DNA of 64,000 nucleotides from Cloacibacterium rupense (lineage in GTDB: Bacteria; Bacteroidota; Bacteroidia; Flavobacteriales; Weeksellaceae): positions 69,298-133,297 of the forward strand of contig NZ_BMLV01000006.1 of NCBI RefSeq assembly GCF_014645495.1, written 5' to 3'. The notes below the pieces were generated by a model. The model saw nothing but the letters and a program-made list of their open reading frames with translations. It did no database searches and had not been told where the DNA came from. Below are positions 24,264 to 33,004 of this stretch, in pieces (position 1 is the first letter of the stretch; each line of letters begins with the position of its first letter). A program made the translations under genes and the position numbers.

Positions 24264-26702
24264 TTAAACATCAACAAATGTTTCAATTTTTATGCTTTTG
24301 TAGGCTGTAATTTCATTGAATTCTTCAAATGACTTTAATACCATTTCTTTGTATTGTTGGTACTTTTTACCACGAGGAAGTTTCAATAAAATTTGATACT
24401 GATACAGCAAATTTATCCTACCAATTGGTGCTTTTTCGGGGCCTAAAATACATTGCAAAGGCAAATATTTTTGCAAAATAGAACTCAGAAATTGCGAAGC
24501 TCTGTTTACTTTGTCTTCTTTTCTGTGTTTTATTTCAATTAAAATTAATTTTACAAAAGGTGGATACAAAAACTGCTCTCTTTCTTTAAGAAAATGTTCA
24601 TAAATTTTAGCAGAATTTTCTTCTTTAATCAACTCAAAAAGTGGATGGTAAGGATTATACGTTTGTATGTAAATTTTGCCATTCCCCGAAATTCTACCCG
24701 CTCTTCCCGAAACCTGCGTAATCAATTGATAAGCACGTTCTTCTGCCCTAAAATCCTGAACATACAACAGAGAATCAGCCTTTGGAATCGCTACCAATTC
24801 TATATTATCAAAATCTAAACCTTTGGAAATCATCTGTGTTCCCACGATAATTTCGGCTTCTCCATTTTCTATTTTTTCGTAAAGTTTTTCGTAGGCAAAT
24901 TTCTTGCGCATACTATCCACATCCATTCTTTCTACATTGGCTTCTTTAAAGATTTTCAGTGTTTCTTCTTCTATTTGTTCCACGCCAATTCCTCTGGTAT
25001 TCAGGTTTTCGCTGTGACATTTTGGACAGAATTTTGGCTTTTGCGCTTTATGTCCGCAGTAGTGGCATTTCATTTCATTGGTCGCCTTGTGGTACGTCAT
25101 CACCACATCACAATTGCTGCAATAGGTAACATTTCCGCAAGTCTCACATTCTACAACATTGGCATATCCTCTTCTGTTGTGCAGAATAATGCTTTGCTTT
25201 TTATGTTGAAGATTTTCCGAAATTTTATCAATTAAAAATTCAGAAAAATGCCCAACTGATTTTTTGGTTTCTTGTGCTTCTTTGAAGTTGATGATTTCAT
25301 ATTTCGGAAGTGCTACTTCTCCGAATCTTTCACCCAAAAAAACATACTTTAATCTATCATTTTTGGAAGCGTAATAGCTTTCTACCGAAGGCGTGGCAGA
25401 ACCTAAAATCACTTTAGCATCATAAAATTTTGCTAAAACTTGAGCGGCATCTTTCGCGTTGAAATAAGGTTTTACTTCTTTGGGTTTATAAGCATTATCG
25501 TGCTCTTCATCTACAATAATTAAACCTAAATTCTGAAACGGGAGAAAAAGTGAACTTCTAGTGCCTATCAAAATTTTAATTTCGTTTCTCTTTATTTTTC
25601 TCCAAACCTCCACTTTTTCAAAATCAGACATTTTCTGATGATAAAAGCCCAATTCTTTTCCGTATTTTTTCTCTAATCTTTGGGTAATTTGTTTGGTAAG
25701 CGCAATTTCGGGAAGTAAGAACAAAACATTTTTGCCAAAACCGACTGTCTCTTCAATTTTTTCGAGATAAAGATGCGTTTTTCCAGAGCTGGTAACACCG
25801 TGTAGCAATGTATTTTTTCCTTCTTCAAAACCTTCATTAATTTCTGCTAAAGCTTTTTTCTGTGTTTCAGAAAGCTCTTCTATTTCTTCTATTTCACCTT
25901 CATAGGCTTCGATTCTGTCTTTCTGAAGGTAATATTCTACCACCAAATTTTTCTCTACCAAACCTCTTAAATGCGATGCATTAAAAACACCATCTTCGAA
26001 AAACTGAGATTTCCTTAACGGTTGATTATCTGTTTGTTGAGCCTGCAAAATCGTTAAAAATAAGTCTTTTTGTTTCTTGGCTTTGTTTAAATTTTGAAGA
26101 ATATCGGAAAGATTTACTAATATTTTTTCATCAATTTTGAGATAAGCAACTTCCTTCGCTTTGTATTTTTCAAAAATCTGTTCATCAATCAAAATATATT
26201 GCTCATCAATAAGCGTATTTACGGTTTTGATGATTTCCTTTTTCGGAATGAATGCTTCAATTTCTGATAAACTGACCAGCGTTTTCACTTCTAGAGCTTG
26301 AAGCAGATAGGTTTCATTAGCGTCTAAAACTTCCCAATCTATTTCTTTGTTAAGATTTCTTTTAAGATACGTTTCACTTTCTAACTTCAAAGAACTAGGG
26401 AAAGCAAAACGATAAATTTCGCCAATATTACAGAGATAATACTCTGAAAGCCAATTCCAAAATTGAAGTTGCGCTTCAGGAACGATGGCTTCTGCATCTA
26501 AAATAGAATGAATCTCTTTTGGGAGAAAAGTTTCTGGTTCGTTTTCGTGAATCTCGGCTACAATTCCTGTGTAGATTTTTTTACCACCAAAAGGAACGAG
26601 AACGCGCATCCCTAAAGCTAATTTTGGCAATAAATCTTTTGAAACTTTGTAGGTAAAAGTTCCTTTTAAGTTAAGCGGAAGAATAATTTGTGCGAAGGTC
26701 AA
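24264..26702 (-). CDS. priA: Primosomal protein N' (replication restart helicase PriA)
   Basis: 812 residues. DNA helicase that reloads replication at stalled forks. N-terminal DNA-end-binding domain (FAQIILPLNLKGTFTYKV), helicase with P-loop HGVTSSGKT and DEEHD, zinc-binding block with CETCGNVTYCSNCD and CHYCGHKAQKPKFCPKC, then IVGTQMISKGLDFDN, QVSGRAGR. All zinc cysteines present. The start appears to be TTG at 26702: the upstream frame stops within 18 bp and the residues match the family's N-terminus. Confidence 0.96.
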   Translation of the reverse strand: MTFAQIILPLNLKGTFTYKVSKDLLPKLALGMRVLVPFGGKKIYTGIVAEIHENEPETFLPKEIHSILDAEAIVPEAQLQFWNWLSEYYLCNIGEIYRFAFPSSLKLESETYLKRNLNKEIDWEVLDANETYLLQALEVKTLVSLSEIEAFIPKKEIIKTVNTLIDEQYILIDEQIFEKYKAKEVAYLKIDEKILVNLSDILQNLNKAKKQKDLFLTILQAQQTDNQPLRKSQFFEDGVFNASHLRGLVEKNLVVEYYLQKDRIEAYEGEIEEIEELSETQKKALAEINEGFEEGKNTLLHGVTSSGKTHLYLEKIEETVGFGKNVLFLLPEIALTKQITQRLEKKYGKELGFYHQKMSDFEKVEVWRKIKRNEIKILIGTRSSLFLPFQNLGLIIVDEEHDNAYKPKEVKPYFNAKDAAQVLAKFYDAKVILGSATPSVESYYASKNDRLKYVFLGERFGEVALPKYEIINFKEAQETKKSVGHFSEFLIDKISENLQHKKQSIILHNRRGYANVVECETCGNVTYCSNCDVVMTYHKATNEMKCHYCGHKAQKPKFCPKCHSENLNTRGIGVEQIEEETLKIFKEANVERMDVDSMRKKFAYEKLYEKIENGEAEIIVGTQMISKGLDFDNIELVAIPKADSLLYVQDFRAEERAYQLITQVSGRAGRISGNGKIYIQTYNPYHPLFELIKEENSAKIYEHFLKEREQFLYPPFVKLILIEIKHRKEDKVNRASQFLSSILQKYLPLQCILGPEKAPIGRINLLYQYQILLKLPRGKKYQQYKEMVLKSFEEFNEITAYKSIKIETFVDV

Positions 26703-26718
26703 TTTTTGAAAATATCTT

Positions 26719-26726
26719 CAAAAATA
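26719..26726 (-). promoter_or_regulatory. Putative -7 element of priA
   Basis: Minus strand TATTTTTG, 17 bp before the TTG start; implies a very short leader. Confidence 0.4.
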
Positions 26727-26830
26727 AGGATTTTAAATCATTAAAACAGCATTTAAAAATCAAGAAAAAAGCCATAAAAATTTCTTTATTTTAAATCTAT
26801 TTGCTACTTTTAAATTTTAAAATCAAAACC

Positions 26831-27487
26831 ATGGAAAACAATTATTTCAAAGAATTCGACAATGGAGCTTTAATGACTGAAAAAGAAATATTTACCAAAA
26901 TTTTCACACATCCTAAAGAAGCTTTGCAATATATACAAGAGAATAAATTTGAAAACTACTTAACGATTATTATTTTCTCATTAGGCATTTTTAGTTCTTT
27001 AGAAAGTATTCTCAGTAAAAATCAAAATGTACAAGGAGAAAACATAGTCTTTTATGTTTCTATGGCTATCATTTTTGGGGGATTATTCGGATGGATTTCT
27101 TTTTATCTAATTGGCTGGCTTACATATTTCACTGGAAAATGGATGAACGGAAAGGGAAAAACTTCTGATTTTGTCAGAGTTTATGCTTATTCTAGTCTTC
27201 CCAAATTATTTTCGATTTTTATTGTAATCTTACAAATTATTGTTTATCAATATTTTCTGAATGATTTTAGTGGTGAAAAAATAATGTGGAATTTCTATAT
27301 GATTCTTGTATACAGCTTAGCAGTATTACAACTTCTAGTATGGGCTTGGATTATAGTTTTGAACGTAATAGGAATTGCTGTCGTACAAAAATTTTCTTAC
27401 GGAAAAGCTATCCTCAATTACATAGCCTCTATCGCAGTAATTGTTACTCCTATTGTTTTACTAATTTTAATATTAACTTTACTATAG
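26831..27487 (+). CDS. Yip1-family membrane protein
   Basis: 218 residues from ATG at 26831 (MENNYFKEFDNGAL); a longer start at 26801 adds an improbable leader. Five hydrophobic helices after a soluble N-terminus (EKEIFTKIFTHPKEALQYI) match the bacterial Yip1 domain family. Motif-like polar turn YLIGWLTYFTGKWMNGKG between helices 2 and 3. Members are integral membrane proteins of unknown function. Ends at a terminator shared with the convergent proline dehydrogenase gene. Confidence 0.8.
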   Translation: MENNYFKEFDNGALMTEKEIFTKIFTHPKEALQYIQENKFENYLTIIIFSLGIFSSLESILSKNQNVQGENIVFYVSMAIIFGGLFGWISFYLIGWLTYFTGKWMNGKGKTSDFVRVYAYSSLPKLFSIFIVILQIIVYQYFLNDFSGEKIMWNFYMILVYSLAVLQLLVWAWIIVLNVIGIAVVQKFSYGKAILNYIASIAVIVTPIVLLILILTLL

Positions 27488-27493
27488 AAATAA

Positions 27494-27519
27494 AAAAAGC
27501 TGACAAACGCCAGCTTTTT
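27494..27519. terminator. Bidirectional terminator between Yip1-like gene and proline dehydrogenase
   Basis: A-rich flank, stem with GCTG (27499-27502) and CAGC (27511-27514) core extended by A/T pairs, then TTTTT. Works for both converging genes. Confidence 0.7.
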
Positions 27520-27537
27520 ATAAAACTATCTTTAATA

Positions 27538-28707
27538 TTAATTTCCTTTTCTTCTTTTTAATTCTTTTTTAAGGAGTGAAAGTTCTCTTCCTGTTTGGCC
27601 AGCAACCGATGTATTCTCTTGCGCTCTTCTGGTAAGATACGGAACTACATCTTTTACAGGACCGTAAGGTAGATATTTAGATGCATTGTATTTATTTTCG
27701 CCGAGATAATAAGTAATGTTATCACTCATCCCATACAATTGCCCGAAATGTAACCTTTCATCATCATGAGCTAAACCTAATGCTTTCATTTTATCAAGAG
27801 CTAATTCTGTAGATTTCTCATTATGTGTACCGAAAAATGCAGAGACTCTGTCAAGGTTTTCTATCACAAAATCTACTGCAGCATTGTAATTATCATCTGT
27901 AGCTTCTTTGGTCGGTTGTATTGGGTCTGGGTAATTCATTTCTGCGGCTCTTTCGCGTTCTTTTTCCATGTAAGCACCACGAACAAATTTGTAGCCTAAG
28001 AAATAATTTTTAGATTTTGCTCTCTCTAAATCTGCTTTCAAATATTCTATTCTACCCGTTCTGTACATTTGAATGGTATTCCAGATGTATGCTTTTTCTT
28101 GGTTGTATCTTTCCATCATTTCGTTTACCAAGTCATCTACAGCACCTTGCATCCAAGTTTCTTCTGCATCTATCATTAGAATCACTTTTTTCTCAAACGC
28201 CAACTGACAAACTTCTTCGTAGCGAGTTCTCACTCTTTGCCATTCTTCTTTTTCGGAATTGGTGAGTTCTTTACCCGCAGTTACTTCGGTATATAAGTCT
28301 AATCTTCCGAAACCTGTAGGCTTAAAAACCACAAAAGGGATGGCTGGATTACCTACTGCGAAATTGATATTTTCTTTAATTTCTTTACAAGTAATGTCAA
28401 AAGCTTCTTCTTCTTCTTTGCCTTCGATGGCGTAATCAAAAATGCTACCGATATGATGGTTAAACATTTTATCTACCACTTTCATACTCTGCTCACGCGT
28501 TTCGCCGCCACAAAATTGTTCGAATAAGGTATTTTTTACAATATCTTCTACCAACGGAAAATTATTCTTAATGGTAAAATTAAGCGCTCCAATTCCAATA
28601 TTTGTAAGGCTAGGATATTGTATAGCGGTAAACATCCACTTCGCTTTTTCTAGTTGAGCAGTGCTTCTATCTGCAAATGCAATCTTAGTATCGTTAAAAA
28701 TAGACAT
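27538..28707 (-). CDS. Proline dehydrogenase
   Basis: 389 residues from ATG at 28707 (MSIFNDTKIAFADRS), preferred over the ATG at 28737. FAD-dependent oxidation of proline to pyrroline-5-carboxylate on a TIM barrel at the membrane. Marks: FKPTGFGRL, VILMIDAEETWMQGAVDDL, NTIQMYRTGRIEYLK, YKFVRGAYMEKERERA, FFGTHNEKS, and the C-terminal YLPYGPVKDVVPYLTRRAQEN. This is the short monofunctional enzyme; the P5C dehydrogenase partner is elsewhere. Its upstream region is shared with the divergent aroB. Confidence 0.92.
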   Translation of the reverse strand: MSIFNDTKIAFADRSTAQLEKAKWMFTAIQYPSLTNIGIGALNFTIKNNFPLVEDIVKNTLFEQFCGGETREQSMKVVDKMFNHHIGSIFDYAIEGKEEEEAFDITCKEIKENINFAVGNPAIPFVVFKPTGFGRLDLYTEVTAGKELTNSEKEEWQRVRTRYEEVCQLAFEKKVILMIDAEETWMQGAVDDLVNEMMERYNQEKAYIWNTIQMYRTGRIEYLKADLERAKSKNYFLGYKFVRGAYMEKERERAAEMNYPDPIQPTKEATDDNYNAAVDFVIENLDRVSAFFGTHNEKSTELALDKMKALGLAHDDERLHFGQLYGMSDNITYYLGENKYNASKYLPYGPVKDVVPYLTRRAQENTSVAGQTGRELSLLKKELKRRKGN

Positions 28708-28815
28708 ATAAAATATTTGGTGCCCAAATTTAATCATTGTAAATCAAAACTGAAAATCTATTTAACATAAGATTTGTCATTTTTAAAAAGTATTCTTTAT
28801 TGTATAGAAGTTTCG

Positions 28816-28823
28816 TAAATTTG
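28816..28823 (+). promoter_or_regulatory. Putative -7 element of aroB
   Basis: TAAATTTG, a TAnnTTTG match 16 bp before the ATG at 28840. Confidence 0.4.
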
Positions 28824-28839
28824 TAAAAAAATGAAGTAG

Positions 28840-29883
28840 ATGATTTCAATTTTAGATGAAGAGTTCAGTTCTTTGAACCAATATATTACAGAACAAAACC
28901 CAAGTCAGATTTTTATTCTAGTCGATGAAAACACCCACGAATATTGTATTCCTACACTTCTAGCCAATCTGGAAACCGAAATTCCTTTCGAAATTATAGA
29001 AATAGAAGCTGGTGAAGATGCCAAAACCATTGCTACTGCAACTCAACTTTGGGAAATTTTAGCAGAATTCAAAGCAGATAGAAAGTCTCTTTTACTCAAT
29101 TTAGGAGGTGGTGTAATTACGGATATGGGAGGTTTTGTAGCATCTACTTATAAAAGAGGTGTTAAATTTCTAAATATTCCTACCACACTTTTGGCAATGT
29201 GCGATGCGTCTATTGGCGGAAAAACTGGCATAGATCATCAATTTTTAAAAAATATTGTAGGAACATTTGCCAATGCAGAACACATTCTCGTTTATCCTAA
29301 ATTTTTGGAAACATTAGCATTTGTAGAACTGAGAAGTGGTTTTGCAGAAATGCTAAAACATGGGTTAATTGCCTGTGAAAATCATTGGAATGACCTTATT
29401 GCATTAGAGGAAATCACCGCCGAAAATATTGCTCCACATATAGAAAATAGCATGATGATTAAGGAAAATGTGGTGGTAAAAGACTTCAAAGAAGAAAATA
29501 TAAGAAAAATTCTAAATTTTGGACACACCATAGGGCATGCAGTAGAAAGTCTTTTCTTGAAAGCAGACAAGATAATTCCGCACGGCGAAGCTGTAGCACT
29601 TGGTATGATTGCAGAGACACATTTGGCACATTTAGAAAACTTAATTCCAGAAGAAACAGCCACAGAAATTATCAAAAATATTAGAAGATTTTATCCTTAC
29701 ATTTCTATTGAAGAATTTAAAAATGAAGAAATCATCAGCCTAATGATTAATGATAAGAAAAACAACCACGGAAAAATCAATTTTTCTTTATTGACTAGCA
29801 TAGGTAAATGTAATTACGATTATAAAGTAAGTTCAGAAAACATAGAAAAAAGTCTAATTTTTTATAGAAATTTGAACAAATAG
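28840..29883 (+). CDS. aroB: 3-dehydroquinate synthase
   Basis: 347 residues. Second step of the shikimate pathway: cyclises DAHP to 3-dehydroquinate using NAD and a divalent metal. Marks: EAGEDAKT, LLNLGGGVITDMGGFVASTYKRG (NAD site), IPTTLLAMCDASIGGKTGID, FAEMLKHGLI with metal-binding Glu, and LNFGHTIGHAVE plus PHGEAVALGM with metal-binding His residues. Full length; monocistronic, terminator follows. Confidence 0.96.
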   Translation: MISILDEEFSSLNQYITEQNPSQIFILVDENTHEYCIPTLLANLETEIPFEIIEIEAGEDAKTIATATQLWEILAEFKADRKSLLLNLGGGVITDMGGFVASTYKRGVKFLNIPTTLLAMCDASIGGKTGIDHQFLKNIVGTFANAEHILVYPKFLETLAFVELRSGFAEMLKHGLIACENHWNDLIALEEITAENIAPHIENSMMIKENVVVKDFKEENIRKILNFGHTIGHAVESLFLKADKIIPHGEAVALGMIAETHLAHLENLIPEETATEIIKNIRRFYPYISIEEFKNEEIISLMINDKKNNHGKINFSLLTSIGKCNYDYKVSSENIEKSLIFYRNLNK

Positions 29884-29906
29884 ACCTTTACACATAAAAA
29901 AATAAG

Positions 29907-29937
29907 AGCTTGGTTTTCATCACCAAGCTTTTTTTTT
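29907..29937 (+). terminator. Terminator of aroB
   Basis: AGCTTGGT, loop, ACCAAGCT and nine T residues. Confidence 0.85.
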
Positions 29938-30010
29938 GTAGTATAATAATAAATCTTTGGCACGCAAATTGAAAATACTTCTACATCAAACAACAATTAA
30001 AAAAAATAAA

Positions 30011-30625
30011 ATGAGAAAAATATTTTTAGGATTAGGAATTGTAATAAGCGGTTTTGCTTTCTCACAACAATTTGGATTAAAAGCGGGACTTAACGTTTCT
30101 GACATCAACAACGGCGCTTCTGGCACTGATATGAAAGCCAAAACAGGTTTGTACGTTGGGGTTACAGCTACCATTCCTGTTTCAGAAGAATTCAGTGTAC
30201 AACCAGAGTTGATTTACAATCAATTAGGTGCTAAAACCAATTTATATGATTTCGGGGGAATTATTGGCAATGTTTCTACTACAACCAAGTTAGATTACAT
30301 TTCTCTGCCGGTAATGTTACAGTATAACTTCCCAAGTAATTTTTACGTAGAATTGGGGCCAGAATTTAGTTATATGGTATCAGCAAAACAAGGACTTAGC
30401 ACTTCTATCATTTCGCCATCTACAGATATCAATATGGATTATCTCAATAGATTAAATGTAGGAGCTGGTTTTGGAGCTGGATATAACTTGAACAAAAATA
30501 TAGGAATTAATGCCAGATATACTCTCGGATTAACCGGTCTAGGAAAAGACGGAAACGTAACAGATTATTTCTTAGACAGTGCCAAAAACAACAATTTACA
30601 AGTAGGTGTAAATTTCAAATTTTAA
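30011..30625 (+). CDS. Outer-membrane beta-barrel protein (PorT-like family)
   Basis: 204 residues from ATG at 30011 with signal peptide MRKIFLGLGIVISGFAFSQ; a longer frame start at 29957 would put charged residues before the signal and is rejected. Barrel strands: QFGLKAGLNVSDIN, GLYVGVTATIPV, FSVQPELIYNQLG, KLDYISLPVMLQYNF, FYVELGPEFSYM and the terminal LQVGVNFKF with the C-terminal aromatic. This is the OMP_b-brl_2/PorT-type family widespread in Bacteroidota. Flanked by terminators, so it is a single-gene transcript. Confidence 0.88.
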   Translation: MRKIFLGLGIVISGFAFSQQFGLKAGLNVSDINNGASGTDMKAKTGLYVGVTATIPVSEEFSVQPELIYNQLGAKTNLYDFGGIIGNVSTTTKLDYISLPVMLQYNFPSNFYVELGPEFSYMVSAKQGLSTSIISPSTDINMDYLNRLNVGAGFGAGYNLNKNIGINARYTLGLTGLGKDGNVTDYFLDSAKNNNLQVGVNFKF

Positions 30626-30656
30626 CACAATCCATATATAATTTTTCATACAACAA

Positions 30657-30684
30657 AAAACTCGGAAGTAATTTCCGAGTTTTT
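30657..30684. terminator. Bidirectional terminator between the beta-barrel gene and purF
   Basis: AAAACTCGGAA, loop GTAAT, TTCCGAGTTTT plus T-run (and A-run on the left), serving both converging genes. Confidence 0.85.
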
Positions 30685-30693
30685 TAATGATAT

Positions 30694-32178
30694 TTAGCTG
30701 AATAATTCGCTTTCTTTTGGTTTTGCTACGGGATATTTTTCTGTAAAACACCCGAAACAATGTTCATCCGAGCCTAAAATATTGATTAAATTTTCTACAC
30801 TCAGAAACTCTAAGCTATCTACTCCAAGATAATTTTTTAATTCATCTACTGACATATTTGCAGCAATTAGATCATCTTTTTTCGGAGTATCAATTCCTAA
30901 GAAACAAGGCGCAATTATAGGCGGAGAAACACTTCTAAAATGAATTTCTCTAGCGCCACTATCTCTCAAAATCTTCACCAATCTTTTCGATGTAGTTCCT
31001 CTCACTATTGAATCATCAATGATAACTACTGATTTTCCTTTAATTTCAGAAACAATTGGATTTAATTTAAGATTTACCACTCTTTCTCTCATTTCCTGAG
31101 ACGGAACTATGAAACTTCTGGCAATGTATCTATTTTTAATTAACGCAGGTCTAAAAGGAATTCCTGAAGCTTTAGAAAAACCAATAGCTGCTGGCACCCC
31201 AGAATCTGGAACACCTACTACCAAATCTGCTTTTACAGGAGATTGTTCCCAAATTTTCTCACCAGATTTTTCTCTAATTTCGTGTACATTAATGCCTTCT
31301 AAAGTAGTATCAGGTCTTGCAAAATAAATATATTCGAAAGCGCAAATTTTTCTCTCACAATCGTTTTTTACCAAGAAGCTTCTCAAACCATCTTCAGTAT
31401 CACTAGTATATACAATCTCACCTGGCAAAATATCTCTCACATATTGAGCTCCTACAGCATCTAAAGCGCAAGTTTCAGACGCACAAACATAAGTTCTTTC
31501 GTCTATCGCTCCTAAAACCAAAGGTCTAATCCCTTTAAAATCTCTAAAAGCAAAGAATTTATTTCGGGTTAATCCCACGACAGAATAAGCACCTTCTATT
31601 CTTTCCATTGTAGCTTTAATGGCACCACGAAGTCCCAAATCAAGATTTTTTTGAATTAATCTCAAAATTACCTCTGAGTCTGAAGTTGCTTTAAAAACTA
31701 CACCTTCTGCTTCTAATTCAGCTTTTAATTCTTTAGCATTAGTCAAATTTCCGTTGTGAGCAATAGAGAGAATCGGTTGGTCATATTCATTCTTAGCAAA
31801 AAACGGTTGGAAATTGTACTTCTTTTTATCACCAGCAGTCGTATATCGTGTATGACCAATCACGGCGTTTCCTAATAAAGATTCAGGATTAGGAATAGTT
31901 TTAAAAATATCTAAAACCAATCCTTCATCTTTCACGGTGATAATTTTTCCTTTAGAAGCAACAGAAACACCACATGCCTCCTGACCACGATGTTGTAATG
32001 CAAACAATCCGAACTGAGACAAAGAGAACGTATCTACTTCATTATCAGAATATAAACCAAAAATACCACATTCTTCTTTTGGAGCATCTAAGAATTCTTC
32101 TTCTTGAGTTCTAAAAAGATTTCTCCCGTAAAATTCTTGGCTGAATTGTTCTTGATATGTTAATTTTATATCTTTCAT
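30694..32178 (-). CDS. purF: Amidophosphoribosyltransferase
   Basis: 494 residues. First committed step of purine synthesis: glutamine plus PRPP to phosphoribosylamine. The catalytic Cys is residue 37 (KEECGIFGLY), so a 36-residue propeptide must be removed. Glutaminase part HRGQEACGVS, RYTTAG; PRPP loop VVIIDDSIVRGTTSKR. The C-terminal Cys residues (SPPIIAPCFLGID, HCFGCF) match the iron-sulphur type seen in Bacillus. Last gene of the purL-purC-purF run (55-bp gap from purC). Confidence 0.96.
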   Translation of the reverse strand: MKDIKLTYQEQFSQEFYGRNLFRTQEEEFLDAPKEECGIFGLYSDNEVDTFSLSQFGLFALQHRGQEACGVSVASKGKIITVKDEGLVLDIFKTIPNPESLLGNAVIGHTRYTTAGDKKKYNFQPFFAKNEYDQPILSIAHNGNLTNAKELKAELEAEGVVFKATSDSEVILRLIQKNLDLGLRGAIKATMERIEGAYSVVGLTRNKFFAFRDFKGIRPLVLGAIDERTYVCASETCALDAVGAQYVRDILPGEIVYTSDTEDGLRSFLVKNDCERKICAFEYIYFARPDTTLEGINVHEIREKSGEKIWEQSPVKADLVVGVPDSGVPAAIGFSKASGIPFRPALIKNRYIARSFIVPSQEMRERVVNLKLNPIVSEIKGKSVVIIDDSIVRGTTSKRLVKILRDSGAREIHFRSVSPPIIAPCFLGIDTPKKDDLIAANMSVDELKNYLGVDSLEFLSVENLINILGSDEHCFGCFTEKYPVAKPKESELFS

Positions 32179-32233
32179 TTATTATTTATATTCAAAGATT
32201 TTAACAAAAAAATCTATTATATCTGTCAAGAAA

Positions 32234-32953
32234 TTACTTTCCTAATACTTTTTTCAATCTTTCATAGATTTCTACGTAAGCTTCAGTAACTTCGCCTAAA
32301 TCACGTCTGAATCTATCTTTGTCTAATTTTTTCATCGTGTCTTTATCCCAAAGTCTGCAAGTATCAGGAGAAATTTCGTCTGCTAGAATGATTTTTCCAT
32401 CAGAAGTTTTGCCTAATTCGATTTTGAAATCTACCAAAATAATGTTCATTTTGTCAAACAACTCTTTCAATAACTCATTGATTTTGTTTGTCAAAGCATA
32501 CATTTCATCTAATTCTTCTTTGGTAGCAGCTCCTAAGAAAATGGCGTGATAATCATTAATTAGCGGATCACCCAATTCGTCCTTTTTATAGCAAATATCA
32601 AAAATGGTAACTGGAGATTTTACACCTTCTTCTACGCCTAATCTTTGCGCCATACTTCCAGCTGCATAATTTCTAACCACCATTTCTAGGGGAATGATGC
32701 TCACTTTTCTCACCAATTGCTCTCTTTCATTCAACTGTTTGATGAAATGAGTTGGGATTCCTTTTTCTTGTAAATATTCAAAAATAAGCGTAGTGATAGC
32801 ATTATTCATTTCACCTTTCAAATCGAAACTGCCACGTTTCTGTGCATTAAAAGCAGTAGCATCGTCTTTAAATTTTACAATTACTTCTTCTGGATTTTCT
32901 GTTGCGAACACTTGTTTTGCTTTACCTTCATAAAGCATTTCACCTTTATTCAT
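32234..32953 (-). CDS. purC: Phosphoribosylaminoimidazole-succinocarboxamide synthase
   Basis: 239 residues. Joins CAIR and aspartate using ATP (SAICAR synthase). Marks: [73 protein letters not shown]. Full length. Sits between purL (51 bp) and purF (55 bp), all in one direction, so probably co-transcribed. Confidence 0.97.
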   Translation of the reverse strand: MNKGEMLYEGKAKQVFATENPEEVIVKFKDDATAFNAQKRGSFDLKGEMNNAITTLIFEYLQEKGIPTHFIKQLNEREQLVRKVSIIPLEMVVRNYAAGSMAQRLGVEEGVKSPVTIFDICYKKDELGDPLINDYHAIFLGAATKEELDEMYALTNKINELLKELFDKMNIILVDFKIELGKTSDGKIILADEISPDTCRLWDKDTMKKLDKDRFRRDLGEVTEAYVEIYERLKKVLGK

Positions 32954-33004
32954 TTTATTGAGATTTTTATTTTTAAACTGATTTATTTTATGGATTTTAA
33001 ATTT

